NCBI GenBank assembly: GCA_963711455.1
Contig: CAVQEH010000006.1
Coordinates: 1 to 64,000 of the forward strand
Direction of reading: 5' to 3'
Source of the DNA: DATFVA01 sp963711455
GTDB taxonomy: Bacteria > Bacteroidota > Ignavibacteria > Ignavibacteriales > Ignavibacteriaceae
DNA length: 64,000 nt
Made by a program: the position numbers and the translations under genes. How positions within the stretch are numbered: the first letter of the stretch is position 1; each line of letters begins with the position of its first letter. Below are positions 51,265 through 62,600 of this stretch, piece after piece. Under the pieces are notes generated by a model. It was given only the letters and a program-made list of their open reading frames with translations. It was not told where the DNA came from and did not search any database.

Positions 51265-54200
51265 ATGGTAGGCAAATTTTCTTTAATAATACTATCTTTT
51301 TTTTCTGCTGCTCTATTCGCACAGTCGGAAGTTCGGGTAGTCTCATCTGACAGGAATTCCATCACAATAGAATTTTCACCTGTATATGCAGATACTTCTG
51401 TAGTTGTTATTAATAACTATCAATATTTGAAAATCGGATTTAAAGGCGGAGTTATACCTGAGGCGGAAAAGTGGGGAGAACCTGCAATTCCTGTAGAAAT
51501 TATCAATGTAGGAGTTCCCGTTGAAACCGGTAATACAATTGAAGTTATTGGCACTTCATTTAAAAAGCTTACAGGACTTATTGTTCCGAAACCCAGAATG
51601 GTAAAAGAAGGAGAATTTAATTCTTCTCAATATGAACTTTCCGATAGTTATAATAATATTAAGAGTTCTTCTGAAATTGTAAATTTTGATGAATTCGGGT
51701 TAATCAGAAATCTTCCTGTTCAATCAATAAGAATCAGCCCGGTTCAGTTTGACCCTTCATCGCAGACGATTACTTTATATAAAACCATTAGGTTCAGAAT
51801 TAACTTTAGCCATAATCAGAAAATTGCCAGAATACCCGCCGATGACTTTTTCTCATCTGTTATTTTAAATTTTGATGTTGCAAAGTACTGGGTGCGTGAG
51901 AGAAAAGTTCAGTCATTAAAGAAGACGATTATAAATAGTGTTCTGGCAACAGGTACCTGGTTCAAATTCGAAGCTCCCGATGAAGGAATTTATAAGATTA
52001 CTTACTCGATGCTTTCTTCCTATGGAATTGATCCTTCAACAGTCGACCCACGGACTATTAAGATTTATAATAATGGTGGAAAACCATTACCTGAAAATCC
52101 TGATGCTTCAAGACCAATTGATCTTGTAGAAAATGCAATCATCGTCCAGGGTGAAGATGATGGAAAATTCGATCAGCAGGATTATATATTGTTTTATGGA
52201 AGAGGAAATAATTTCTGGGATTATGATACAACTTCAGATTCCTTTAAAAGAGAGTTTAATATTTACACAGATCATAATTATTACTGGATAACCTCGGGTG
52301 GAACTAATGGTAAAAGAGCAGCGGGTGAAGCCAACCTTAATCAAAGTGGTGCTTATTCTCAAACTTCGAGTAAAGGTTTTGTGAGCCGGGATGATGATAA
52401 AATTAATTTAGCAAATTCGGGCAGAAAATTTTTAGGTGATGTATTTACTAACTCCGTTACCTCACGAACATATACTAATAAGCTTGACGGTAGAATTGAT
52501 GGAATGCGTATTCAATATAATATTGGATTTGTTACAGCATCTTCCAGTCCGACAACTATACAGGTTACGGAGAATAGTTCACAGATCTGGAACCAACATA
52601 TGAGTACAGGAGTTGGCAGCTATATTGATGCGACACCATATAATGCAACAGTTTATTATAATAATCCGCTTACCGATAATAGGAGCGTACTAAAATTTTC
52701 ATTTTTATCTAATTCCGGTTCGGCTGTTGGTTACCTCGATTATTTTGAAATAATCTATCAGAAAGATTTAAAAGCCGTTAATGACTTTCTTCAATTTTAT
52801 TCCAAGGATACAACTGCAATAATTGATTTCAACCCGAATAATTTTTCTTCAAGCGATATTAAGGTTTATGATGTATCTGATTTTGCAGGTATGAAACAGG
52901 TAACAGGTTTGAATATTAGCGGCGGTGAATGTCATTTCCAGTTGAATCAGGCACAGGGACACGTTTCTACTTTCATAGCAATTGGAGGTGATAATTATAA
53001 AACTCCTAAAAACCCGCAGAAATTAGTTGTTAATTCTAACTTACACGGTATTACGGACGGCGCAAAATTTATCATCATTTCACCTAAAGAATTTTTGGAC
53101 GTTGCAAACCGGTTAAAAGATTATCGTGAAAATACTGCAGCAAATAAACTCTCAAGTATCGTCGTAGATGTTGATCAGATATTTAATGAGTTCTCAGGCG
53201 GATTGCTTGATGTTTCAGCTATAAGAGATTTTATAAAATATGCTTTTGATAACTGGCAGATTGCTCCTGAATATGTTCTATTTTTTGGCAGCGGGAATTG
53301 TGATTATAAGGATATCCAGGGATATCATACTAATTTTCTACCGCCCTATGAAACCCCGGAATCATTTAAAGAGCTTTATACCTGGACTACAGATGACTTT
53401 TTTGTAAACCTTGATTCTGATTCTAAAATTGATCTTGCTACTGGTAGAATAACTGCAAAAACAGTTGACCAGGCAAATAAGGCTGTGGATAAAATTATAT
53501 ATTATGAGAGTAACACTGAAAAAGGTTCCTGGCGAAATCTTATAACTTTGGTTGCTGATGACGGCTATCAGGGTGCACATTATGGAGGTTCTGATTTTAC
53601 TTCTTCATCCGAAATTCTATCTAATTCCTATATTCCTGCCTCATTTGATTTTAATAAACTTTATATGGCTGCTTTTCCTGTTGTTATTACCGGTGCCGGT
53701 AAAAGAATCCCTGATGGAAATAAAGCAATACTAAATGCTATGAATAACGGAACTTTGATAGTAAATTATGTTGGACATGGTTCACCTGATTTATGGGCAG
53801 ATGAGCATATCTTTGAACAGGGGGTGACAATTCCGCAGCTTCAGAATGATAAATATTTTTTCCTTACGGCAGCTACTTGCGATTTTGGCTTTTTTGATAA
53901 TCCATCCTCTGTAAGCTCTGCAGAAGAACTTGTTTTAGATAATGGTGCCGGGGCCATTGCCTCACTTTCTTCAGCCAGACTTGTTTATCAGGATTCTAAT
54001 GCACAGCTTATGTATAAATTTTTTTATGAACTTTTTAGTACAAATGTTTCTTCTGGTTATGGAGTTTCGATTGGTAAAGCTCTTTCTGAAACAAAGCAAA
54101 CATTATTTGCAGAAAACGATCAGAAATATTTCATTTTTGGTGATCCCACATTAAAGCTTTTAGTTCCGGAATATGGTGCTGCTATTGATACCATTAATGG

Positions 54201-55236
54201 AATTTCAGTCTTTGTCGATAGCATCCAGATTAAAGCATTAAGTCATGCACATCTATCAGGAACCATTCATAGAGCAGACAGCACATTTTGGAGTGATTTT
54301 AACGGTGAAGGATTACTCTCAGTATTCGATTCTAAAAGAACTGAATTATTGACGCAACTTCAGAATTATCCTATTACAAGGCAGGGTGGGTTAATTTTCC
54401 GCGGTCGTGTATCAGTTGATAACGGAAAATTTGATGCTGATTTTGTGGTTCCTAAAGATATTTCGTATCAGAATCAAAGAGGAAAGATCGAATTTTATTT
54501 TTATGATTCAAATGCAGATGGTCTTGGATATACTAATAAAATATATGTTGGCGGTACTGATACTTCCGTAGTGAATGATGGCAAAGGTCCTGATATTGAT
54601 ATTTATTTCGATAATGCCTCAGCCTCGAATTCGTATTTAATTAATCCGAATTCCACAATGGTTATAAAATTAGCAGATGAGACCGGGTTAAACACAACAG
54701 GAACAGGTGTTGGACACCAGCTTGAAGGAATCTTAAATGATAATGAGAATAATCCGATAGATTTTACAAAATATTTTACCGGTGATCTTGATGCAGGTGG
54801 AAAATCCGGTGAGGTAAATTATAAGTTTGATAACCTTGAGCAGGGCAACTATTCATTGAAAGTAAATGCATGGGACGTATTTAATAATTTTAGTACGCAA
54901 ACTGTTTATTTTACAGTTGTAAATGGAAATGATCTGGAGATACGGGATGTATATAACTATCCGAATCCTTTTTCACGAAATACTACTTTTACATTTCAAA
55001 GAAACCAGATAAGTCCCGCTGATGTTCGAATCAAAATTTATACAATAGCCGGCCGGTTAATTCGGGAATTGGAAAAAAATTATGTTACAGATAAATTTGT
55101 AAAAGTGGATTGGGATGGTCGGGATCAGGATGGAGACTTTATTGCCAATGGAACATACCTTTACAAGATCATCGTGGATAATATTGATGGGGCATATACT
55201 AAAAGTGTATTAGGTAAATTGGCTGTAATCCGTTAG
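51265..55236 (+). CDS. porU: type IX secretion system sortase PorU (C25-family peptidase)
   Basis: Cleaves the C-terminal sorting domain of T9SS cargo at the cell surface and attaches the cargo. 1323 residues, signal peptide 1-19. The gingipain-type core has its catalytic histidine at about 838 (NYVGHGSPDLW) and cysteine at about 872 (FFLTAATCDFGFFDNP). The last 95 residues, with YNYPNPFSRNTTFTF and GTYLYKIIVDN, are a FlgD/T9SS-type C-terminal domain. It is immediately followed by PorV, its known partner. Confidence 0.94.
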   Translation: MVGKFSLIILSFFSAALFAQSEVRVVSSDRNSITIEFSPVYADTSVVVINNYQYLKIGFKGGVIPEAEKWGEPAIPVEIINVGVPVETGNTIEVIGTSFKKLTGLIVPKPRMVKEGEFNSSQYELSDSYNNIKSSSEIVNFDEFGLIRNLPVQSIRISPVQFDPSSQTITLYKTIRFRINFSHNQKIARIPADDFFSSVILNFDVAKYWVRERKVQSLKKTIINSVLATGTWFKFEAPDEGIYKITYSMLSSYGIDPSTVDPRTIKIYNNGGKPLPENPDASRPIDLVENAIIVQGEDDGKFDQQDYILFYGRGNNFWDYDTTSDSFKREFNIYTDHNYYWITSGGTNGKRAAGEANLNQSGAYSQTSSKGFVSRDDDKINLANSGRKFLGDVFTNSVTSRTYTNKLDGRIDGMRIQYNIGFVTASSSPTTIQVTENSSQIWNQHMSTGVGSYIDATPYNATVYYNNPLTDNRSVLKFSFLSNSGSAVGYLDYFEIIYQKDLKAVNDFLQFYSKDTTAIIDFNPNNFSSSDIKVYDVSDFAGMKQVTGLNISGGECHFQLNQAQGHVSTFIAIGGDNYKTPKNPQKLVVNSNLHGITDGAKFIIISPKEFLDVANRLKDYRENTAANKLSSIVVDVDQIFNEFSGGLLDVSAIRDFIKYAFDNWQIAPEYVLFFGSGNCDYKDIQGYHTNFLPPYETPESFKELYTWTTDDFFVNLDSDSKIDLATGRITAKTVDQANKAVDKIIYYESNTEKGSWRNLITLVADDGYQGAHYGGSDFTSSSEILSNSYIPASFDFNKLYMAAFPVVITGAGKRIPDGNKAILNAMNNGTLIVNYVGHGSPDLWADEHIFEQGVTIPQLQNDKYFFLTAATCDFGFFDNPSSVSSAEELVLDNGAGAIASLSSARLVYQDSNAQLMYKFFYELFSTNVSSGYGVSIGKALSETKQTLFAENDQKYFIFGDPTLKLLVPEYGAAIDTINGISVFVDSIQIKALSHAHLSGTIHRADSTFWSDFNGEGLLSVFDSKRTELLTQLQNYPITRQGGLIFRGRVSVDNGKFDADFVVPKDISYQNQRGKIEFYFYDSNADGLGYTNKIYVGGTDTSVVNDGKGPDIDIYFDNASASNSYLINPNSTMVIKLADETGLNTTGTGVGHQLEGILNDNENNPIDFTKYFTGDLDAGGKSGEVNYKFDNLEQGNYSLKVNAWDVFNNFSTQTVYFTVVNGNDLEIRDVYNYPNPFSRNTTFTFQRNQISPADVRIKIYTIAGRLIRELEKNYVTDKFVKVDWDGRDQDGDFIANGTYLYKIIVDNIDGAYTKSVLGKLAVIR

Positions 55237-55342
55237 GTAAATAATTTTGGATTTATATAAGTTATATTTTTAACTTTATTTTTGAGATTTTTTTGAAATT
55301 AGATAGTAATAATAATAAGACATATATCGGAGGTAAAATAAA

Positions 55343-56503
55343 ATGAAAACCATATTCAGGTTAATGCTGATCAGCGTGATGTTTATGGGAATACACCAGG
55401 TTACCTATGCACAGGGTGAGGCTGCTGTTCCATTCCTGCTTTTAGCACCTGATTCACGGGCTGGTGGTTTAGGTGAGTCCGGAGCAGGTTTAGCTGATAA
55501 TTCAGCCGCCATTTTCTGGAATCCTGCTGGTCTGGCTTTCCAAACCGGTACTGAGTTAAGTATAACTCATAGTAACTGGCTGCCGCAATTTAACCTTGAT
55601 TTATTCTATGATTACCTGACTTACAGGGAATACATGGAAGATTTAAGCGGAACAGTTTCAGCAAGTGTTACTTATATGAATTTTGGAGAGTTTGTCCGAA
55701 CCGGGGAAACAGATCCTACACCCCTTGGAACTTTCAGATCTTTTGATGCTGCTCTTACACTTGGTTATGCAACAAAACTTTCTCCCGATTGGGGAATAGG
55801 ATTAAACTTCAGGATTATCCACAGCCGTCTTTCGGATCAACCTACGGCTGAGGAGCAGGGCAGCGGTGTTGCAACTTCCGTTAGCTTTGATATAGCAGGT
55901 ATGTGGAGACCTGAAAAACTTGTTTTGCCTTTTATTGATGAAGACATTGGAACTAAACTTAGTATTGGTGCAAACCTGAGCAACCTTGGTCCTAAAATTT
56001 ATTATATCGATAAAGCACAGGCAGATCCTATCCCGACTAATTTCCGTTTAGGTTTTGCTTACAGAATGTTCGAAGATGAGTTTAATTCGCTTACCTATAC
56101 TCTCGATTTCAGCAAGCTGCTTGTCCAGAGAGATAGTACAGGAGCATCTAAAGAATTTTACCAGGCAATATTTACAGCCTGGGGAGATAAACCATTTAGA
56201 GAAGAGCTTAGAGATATTGTTACATCGATGGGATTAGAATATTGGTATGGTCAGCCCGGTGATTTCTTATTTGCGTTAAGGACAGGGTTTTTCTATGAAG
56301 ATCCTTCTTACGGCAACAGAAAATTTGTAACTTTTGGAGCCGGTATAAGATACGATATTTATGGATTTGATTTCAGCTATATTTCTACTGATGTTTTCAA
56401 AGGTGGGGAAGACCATCCTCTTTCTAATACATTGAGATTCAGTGTAATAATTGGATGGGGCGGTGTTCCTGAAAGCGGCCATGGATTGCCAAGGGGAATT
56501 TAA
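55343..56503 (+). CDS. porV: type IX secretion system outer-membrane protein PorV
   Basis: FadL-like barrel that carries T9SS cargo from the translocon to PorU. 386 residues with a signal peptide (1-24) and the conserved N-terminal signature LLLAPDSRAGGLGESGAGLA followed by AAIFWNPAGLA. A strong GGAGG site precedes the ATG. TATTTTTG at 55277-55284 resembles a -7 box, though a proper -33 box is lacking. The PorV/PorQ family is certain; adjacency to porU favours PorV. Confidence 0.92.
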   Translation: MKTIFRLMLISVMFMGIHQVTYAQGEAAVPFLLLAPDSRAGGLGESGAGLADNSAAIFWNPAGLAFQTGTELSITHSNWLPQFNLDLFYDYLTYREYMEDLSGTVSASVTYMNFGEFVRTGETDPTPLGTFRSFDAALTLGYATKLSPDWGIGLNFRIIHSRLSDQPTAEEQGSGVATSVSFDIAGMWRPEKLVLPFIDEDIGTKLSIGANLSNLGPKIYYIDKAQADPIPTNFRLGFAYRMFEDEFNSLTYTLDFSKLLVQRDSTGASKEFYQAIFTAWGDKPFREELRDIVTSMGLEYWYGQPGDFLFALRTGFFYEDPSYGNRKFVTFGAGIRYDIYGFDFSYISTDVFKGGEDHPLSNTLRFSVIIGWGGVPESGHGLPRGI

Positions 56504-56509
56504 ACTTTT

Positions 56510-59500
56510 ATGTCTAAAATATTCCGGTCAGCATTTCTGATTATCTTTTGTTTGGGCAGTTTATCTGCCCAAACATTTGTTGGAAAGATCAATCCTTTTC
56601 CTTCTTCCGGACCTGCTAAAATAACAGCCGGTGATACATTGAAAATTCTTGCTGTTATGGTGAACTTTCAACAGGACCGTGATGGAACGACTTTCGGTAA
56701 CGGTAAATTTGGTTCTATTTATTCACAGGATTATGGAACAACAATTCTTGATCCTTTACCTCACGATAAATCTTATTTTGAATCTCATCTTGAATTTGTG
56801 AAGAACTATTTTGAAAAAGTATCCAATGGTATTTTGAATGTAACTTATACAATACTTCCCGATACATTTTCTGTTTCTCAAACTATGAGAAATTATACTC
56901 CGGATAACAATTCAGATGATTTTACTCCGCTTGCAAATTTCTCAAAGGAAGTCTGGGAAAAAGCCGATTCAATGAATCCCGGTTTTAATTTTTCAGATTA
57001 TGATGTCTTTACAATTTTTCATGCCGGCGTAGGTCGTGATATTTCATTGCCGGGAAGCATTGGCAACGAAAAAGATATGCCTTCAGTTTATTTAAGCTTA
57101 AAGGCATTGCAAAATATATTTGGCAGTACATTCACAGGATTTCCGGTTTCAGATGGTTCATTTGATATTAAAAACAGTATGATTATTCCTGAAACTGAAA
57201 GTAGAGAAATTGAAGTTATCGGCGGCTCTGTATTATACCAGATTTCAATTAACGGATTATTGGCTGCCAGTGTCGGCAGTTATCTTGGTCTTCCCGATTT
57301 ATTTGATACCAATACTGGTTTAAGCGCAATTGGTCGTTTCGGTTTAATGGATGGACAGGCAATCTTCGCCTATAACGGTATATTTCCTCCTGAACCATCT
57401 GCATGGGAAAAAATTTACCTTGGCTGGGCTCAGCCAACAGAAATTGATCCCGGAAATTATTCAATAGATATTGCAACAAAGTTAACAGCAGGAGCTAATG
57501 ACACTACTATACTGAAGGTTCCTATTAGCTCAACCGAATATTATCTTGTTGAAAACAGGGAAAGAGATGCAAATAATGACGGATCAAAAATCACTTATGT
57601 TATAAATGGAAATACTTATAACAGAACTTTTCATAAAGATACTACAGGCTACTACAGTTATGACGTCGATTCTGTTGATGGTGTTGTTACAAATGTAGAT
57701 GAATTTGACTGGGCAGTTCCCGGAAATGGCATTGTAATCTGGCACATTGATCAGAATGTGATTGATGCAAAAATAGATGCAAATAAAATTAATACAGATA
57801 AGCATAATCGTGGTGTTGATGTTGAAGAAGCTGATGGTATACAGGATATAGGCGAACAGTTCACTACTATTTTAGGTGATGTGGTTATAGGAGAAGGTAC
57901 TGCGGAAGATTTATGGTATAAAAGTAATCCATCTGAACTATACAGGAATAAATTTTCCAAAGATACAAGACCTCCTGCTGTTACTAATTCAGGTGCCAAC
58001 AGTCTTATAACGATGAGTGATTTTTCAGAGATAAGTAATAAGATGAGCTTGAAGGTTGCTTATGGTGATTCAACAATTGTTCCTTTATTTTCAACTAGCT
58101 TGCCAATAACAGGAAATGAATATCATCTATCTGGCATTCAAAAATATTTTTCATTTGGGTTGCTTGCTGATTCTTCTCTTCACCTAATAGAAGCAAACGG
58201 TAATACGGCTTTCACTTTAAATTATTTTTCTGATAAAAAAACTGCATCCTTTATAATTGGTGATGATATTCACCTAATCGGTATTACCGGTAAAGTGCTT
58301 CACGAATTTATTGGCAATGTTACACCTGATACAGTTTCACTTTCAGTGAATGTTAATAATGTTATTTCATCCCCACCTGTTGTGAGATACAACCCTGATC
58401 CTCAAATCCTGATTGGTACTTCAAGTGGGAAGATATTTATTTACAATCCCGGAAGTCTTCCGTCTACTAATCCTGTTTTGCAGGATAGTTTAATAATTGG
58501 TTCTGACATCTCTGTTACGCAAATTGCTGTTGATGGCAGTTATATTGCTGCAATAAATTCTCCAATCAACAGGTCTGTTGAATTTAAAGGATTTATAGAT
58601 AACCAGGGAAACAATGTTATTTTCCAGAATGAAACCCCTGTTCAACTCACGCTGACAATAGATAAGACCGGAAATTATATTTCAATAATCTTGACCAGTA
58701 ATAATAATTTTTATGTTATTTCGGGAAGTAAGATTGTCAGTAAGTGGTCTGTCCCATTGTCTTCAGTAATAAATTCATTTGCGGTTGCCGATTTGAAACG
58801 GGATGGAGAAAATTATGTAGTATATAATGAAGGGAACACCGTTGAAGCAAGAAATTTAAGCGGAGCATCAGCTGATAATTTCCCATTCAAAGATCCTGAT
58901 AATAAAAATTTCACAAGCAATATTCTTACTGCCGATTTTGAAGGTGATAATAATTCTGAAATTATTGCTTCGACAGAAGATGGAAGAATATTTGCAATTG
59001 ACGGCGGAACAGGAAAAACAATTTATGGTTTTCCAATATCAGCAGGAAGTAACCTGCTGACAACTCCTTTATTATTTGTAGACAGCAGCAAAATTTCTTA
59101 TGCAACTTTAAATGAGCAGATGAATTTTTCAGCATGGAATATCGGTTTAACTGAAGGCAGCATTTTCTGGGGAGAAGAATTCGGAAATCCTGAAAACAGT
59201 GGATTTGTAAAAGCTGCCTCAACACAGAATGAGATTACATCTTTTTTGCCAGGGAACAGGGCTTATAATTACCCGAACCCGGTTTACGAAGGAATAACTT
59301 ATATAAGATATTATGTTTCTGAAGATGCAAAAATAAATATAAAGATATTTGATTTAGCCGGTGATTTTGTCGCTGAATTGAACGATGATGCAAGAGGAGG
59401 TCTTGATAACGAAACTGTTTGGAATGTTGGTGATATTCAGAGTGGAGTTTATTTTGCAAGGATTGAAGCAACAGGATCAAGCGGGAAAACCGATTCAAAA

Positions 59501-59527
59501 ATTATTAAAATTGCAATTATAAAATAA
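56510..59527 (+). CDS. M6-like secreted protein with lost zinc motif and T9SS sorting domain
   Basis: 1005 residues, signal peptide 1-20. The region up to about residue 480 is clearly M6 (immune inhibitor A) type: LGLPDLFDTNTG, SAIGRFGLMDGQ, PSAWEKIYLGWAQP, GIVIWHIDQN and RGVDVEEADGIQDIGEQ. The HExxH zinc motif, expected just before LGLPDL, reads ASVGS (residues 253-257), so both histidines and the glutamate are lost. A propeller-like region follows, and residues about 915-1005 are a T9SS type A sorting domain (NYPNPVYEGITYIRYYV). It lies 6 bp after porV, so it is likely cargo of this system. Confidence 0.88.
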   Translation: MSKIFRSAFLIIFCLGSLSAQTFVGKINPFPSSGPAKITAGDTLKILAVMVNFQQDRDGTTFGNGKFGSIYSQDYGTTILDPLPHDKSYFESHLEFVKNYFEKVSNGILNVTYTILPDTFSVSQTMRNYTPDNNSDDFTPLANFSKEVWEKADSMNPGFNFSDYDVFTIFHAGVGRDISLPGSIGNEKDMPSVYLSLKALQNIFGSTFTGFPVSDGSFDIKNSMIIPETESREIEVIGGSVLYQISINGLLAASVGSYLGLPDLFDTNTGLSAIGRFGLMDGQAIFAYNGIFPPEPSAWEKIYLGWAQPTEIDPGNYSIDIATKLTAGANDTTILKVPISSTEYYLVENRERDANNDGSKITYVINGNTYNRTFHKDTTGYYSYDVDSVDGVVTNVDEFDWAVPGNGIVIWHIDQNVIDAKIDANKINTDKHNRGVDVEEADGIQDIGEQFTTILGDVVIGEGTAEDLWYKSNPSELYRNKFSKDTRPPAVTNSGANSLITMSDFSEISNKMSLKVAYGDSTIVPLFSTSLPITGNEYHLSGIQKYFSFGLLADSSLHLIEANGNTAFTLNYFSDKKTASFIIGDDIHLIGITGKVLHEFIGNVTPDTVSLSVNVNNVISSPPVVRYNPDPQILIGTSSGKIFIYNPGSLPSTNPVLQDSLIIGSDISVTQIAVDGSYIAAINSPINRSVEFKGFIDNQGNNVIFQNETPVQLTLTIDKTGNYISIILTSNNNFYVISGSKIVSKWSVPLSSVINSFAVADLKRDGENYVVYNEGNTVEARNLSGASADNFPFKDPDNKNFTSNILTADFEGDNNSEIIASTEDGRIFAIDGGTGKTIYGFPISAGSNLLTTPLLFVDSSKISYATLNEQMNFSAWNIGLTEGSIFWGEEFGNPENSGFVKAASTQNEITSFLPGNRAYNYPNPVYEGITYIRYYVSEDAKINIKIFDLAGDFVAELNDDARGGLDNETVWNVGDIQSGVYFARIEATGSSGKTDSKIIKIAIIK

Positions 59528-59637
59528 AAATTAATGCATACTTCAGTGGGAAGGACAATTTCGTCAGAACTTCTTTACAGCACATCCAGATTTTTGAATT
59601 GAATAATGCAGTTATTTCTGTTTCGCAAATCTAAAAA

Positions 59638-62600
59638 ATGAATAAGCTATCTATGAAAATATTTCTTACTTTATCAATATTATTTGTTTTATTCTGTTCA
59701 ATCTCTTTTGCACAGTTCACTGATTTTCATCCCGAACTCAAATGGTACACAATTAAAGGAAAGCACGTTGAAGTGCATTTCCATAGCGGTGCCGAAAGGA
59801 CCGCAAAAGTAGTTGCAAAAATCGCAGATGAAGTCTGGGGACCAATTACTTCACTTTATGATTATCAGCCGGGCACCGTTCATTTTGTTATAAAAGATAT
59901 TGATGATTATTCAAACGGTGCCACTTATTTTTTCGATAATAAAATTGAAATCTGGACTAGCGCGCTCGATTTTGATTTACGAGGTGCACATAACTGGTTA
60001 CGGAATGTAATTTCCCATGAGTTTACACATATGGTACAGATTCAATCTGCAATGAAAATGTCGAGGAGTATTCCCGCTGTCTTTCTCCAGGTTCTGAATT
60101 ATGAAGATAAAAGAAGACCGGACATTCTTTATGGCTATCCGAACTTTATTGTTTCTTATCCGATTTCATCTGTGAATATGCCCGCATGGTTTGCCGAAGG
60201 TACCGCTCAGTATATGAGGAAGGAATTTAATTATGATCAGTGGGATACACACAGGGATATGATTCTCCGTGAGTACGCACTTAACGGAAATATGCTTTCC
60301 TGGAACGAAATGGGCGAATTCGGAAAGACGAGCCTTGGCAATGAATCTGTTTATAATGCGGGATTTGCTTTAACGCGATATATATCTCAGCAATACGGGG
60401 AAAAGAAATTAGAAGAAGTAACCCGAGCTTTAGGTAAGGTTACTAACTTTACAATTGATGCAGCTTTTAAGGATGTCCTTGGTAAAGATGGAAATGAAAT
60501 TTATAATGAATGGAAAGATTATTTAACTGCCGACTATAAAAAACGTTCGGCAGGAGTTCTGAACAATCTGGTCTCCGGGGATACTGTTGCACGGGAAGGT
60601 TTTGGAAATTTTTATCCTGCATTTTCTAATGACGGGAAGAAGTTTATTTATATTTCAAATAAGTCATCCGATTATTTTTCTCCCGCAGGAATTTACGAAT
60701 ATGATCTGACAACAGGAAAAGAAAAACAGCTTGTTGCCGGTGTAAGATCTACGGTGGGATGGGAAGGTAATGAAAACAAAATTATTTATTCAAAATTAAC
60801 CGACGATAATCCAAACTGGTATAATGTTCACGATCTTTTTGTTTATGATATTGATAAGGATAAAGAAACCAGAATTACTCACGATCTTCGGGCGAACCAA
60901 CCTGCCGTTTCCCACGATGGAAAGAAGATAACATTCCTTTTTGAGAGAGACGGAACTACTAATCTGGGAATTGTTGATATCGACGGGAAGAATTTTAAGC
61001 GATTAACTTTTTTTGAAAATGGTGAACAGGTTTATAATCCTAAATTTTCAAGTGATAACTCTTTTATCGTTTTCGATTATTCTTATGCAAACGGGAGAGA
61101 CATTGCTCGGGTTGATACCAACGGTAGCAATTACAAAAATATAATAGCAACACCTTACGATGAAAGAAACCCTGTGTTTGCATCAAACGGTGATCTTATT
61201 TATTCTTCCGATGAAACAGGAATTTTTAATCTATACAGATATCATTTTCAGACGGGGGAAAAAACAAGATTAACTAATGTTCTTGGGGGTGCCTTTATGC
61301 CTTCAATATCTGATGACGGAGATATTTTGTATGCAGGCTATACTTCTGGCGGATATAAAATTTTTAAAATTACTCCGGAAGAACAGAGCAAAGTTGAAGC
61401 TAACGATCATTATGTTTGGATTGATAATCCGCCGCTTGGTTCTGATAAACCTAAGGGTGACCTTGCAAAATTTGATATTGAAAAGTTGAGAAATTACAAT
61501 GACTACGAGATCCCTGATTATAAAGAAGAAAAATATAGCGGTGCATTTTCCCGGTTATCTTTCTTTCCTTTTATTCGTCTTGATAATTATAATACGGACA
61601 ACACTTTTGTTGAAAAGCTTAAACCGGGAGTTTATGTTTCTTCCAGCGATATGCTGAACAGGTATTCATTGTTTGCTGGCGGTTCAATCAATACCAGACT
61701 TGAGCGTGATCTCTTTTTAATTTTCGAATACAGGAATAAGCTTCCTCTGCTTTTTGATCTTGGGATAAAACCTGAATTGTCACTCGAACTGTATAACATA
61801 AGCCGCAAATCAAATGCAGATCTTAAATTCGGTGCGGATACGCTTTCTAATGGGACAATAAACTATTCCGGTATTGCCAATACTGATGTTTCTTATAATC
61901 TTTTCGAAGTAGATTTTGCTGCAAAGCATCGTATAATTTCGAGAGATCAGGACGTAGAATTCAGATTTATCTGGAGCAGGTATACAGCAACTTTAGGTAG
62001 TTTTATTTTCCCAAACACTTCTTTACTTTATCCCACAACAAATGATGAATATTTTATAGGCAGGGATCTCCGGTTCGCTTATAACTTTAATCTTATTCTG
62101 CCATCGAGAGATATGGAAATAAATCCTATGGGTGCTGAAGTTAAATTTCAATATGACTACGAGTTTAATAAGTTTAATCCTGATGGTGAATATACTGTTG
62201 AAAATGGTGTGCTAAAACCGAAATACAATAATTATGATTTCAACAGGGTTGAGCTGAATACCAAATTACATTTTCCAATGTTTTTTAAGGGACATACATT
62301 AACTGCACAATTCCGGGCTGGTTCTATCCTTGGTCCGCAGGTGCCTGAGTTTTTTGATTTTTACCTCGGGGGTTTAATCGGTATGAAGGCTTATCCTTTT
62401 TATGCAATTAGTGGAAATGAAATCGGGTGGCTTAATCTTACATACCGTTTTCCTTTGTTCAGAAATATTGATGCAAGATTAGGACATATATACCTTGACA
62501 AAATATTTTTAGGATTCTTTGGAGATCTGGGCAATGCCTGGAATGGAAAAATTCCCGCACTTGATTCATTTAAAAAAGGTGCTGGAATGGAAGTCAGAAT

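Noticed and set aside
56510..59527. Active M6 metalloprotease
   Set aside because: The HExxH motif is replaced by ASVGS, so zinc-dependent catalysis is not expected.
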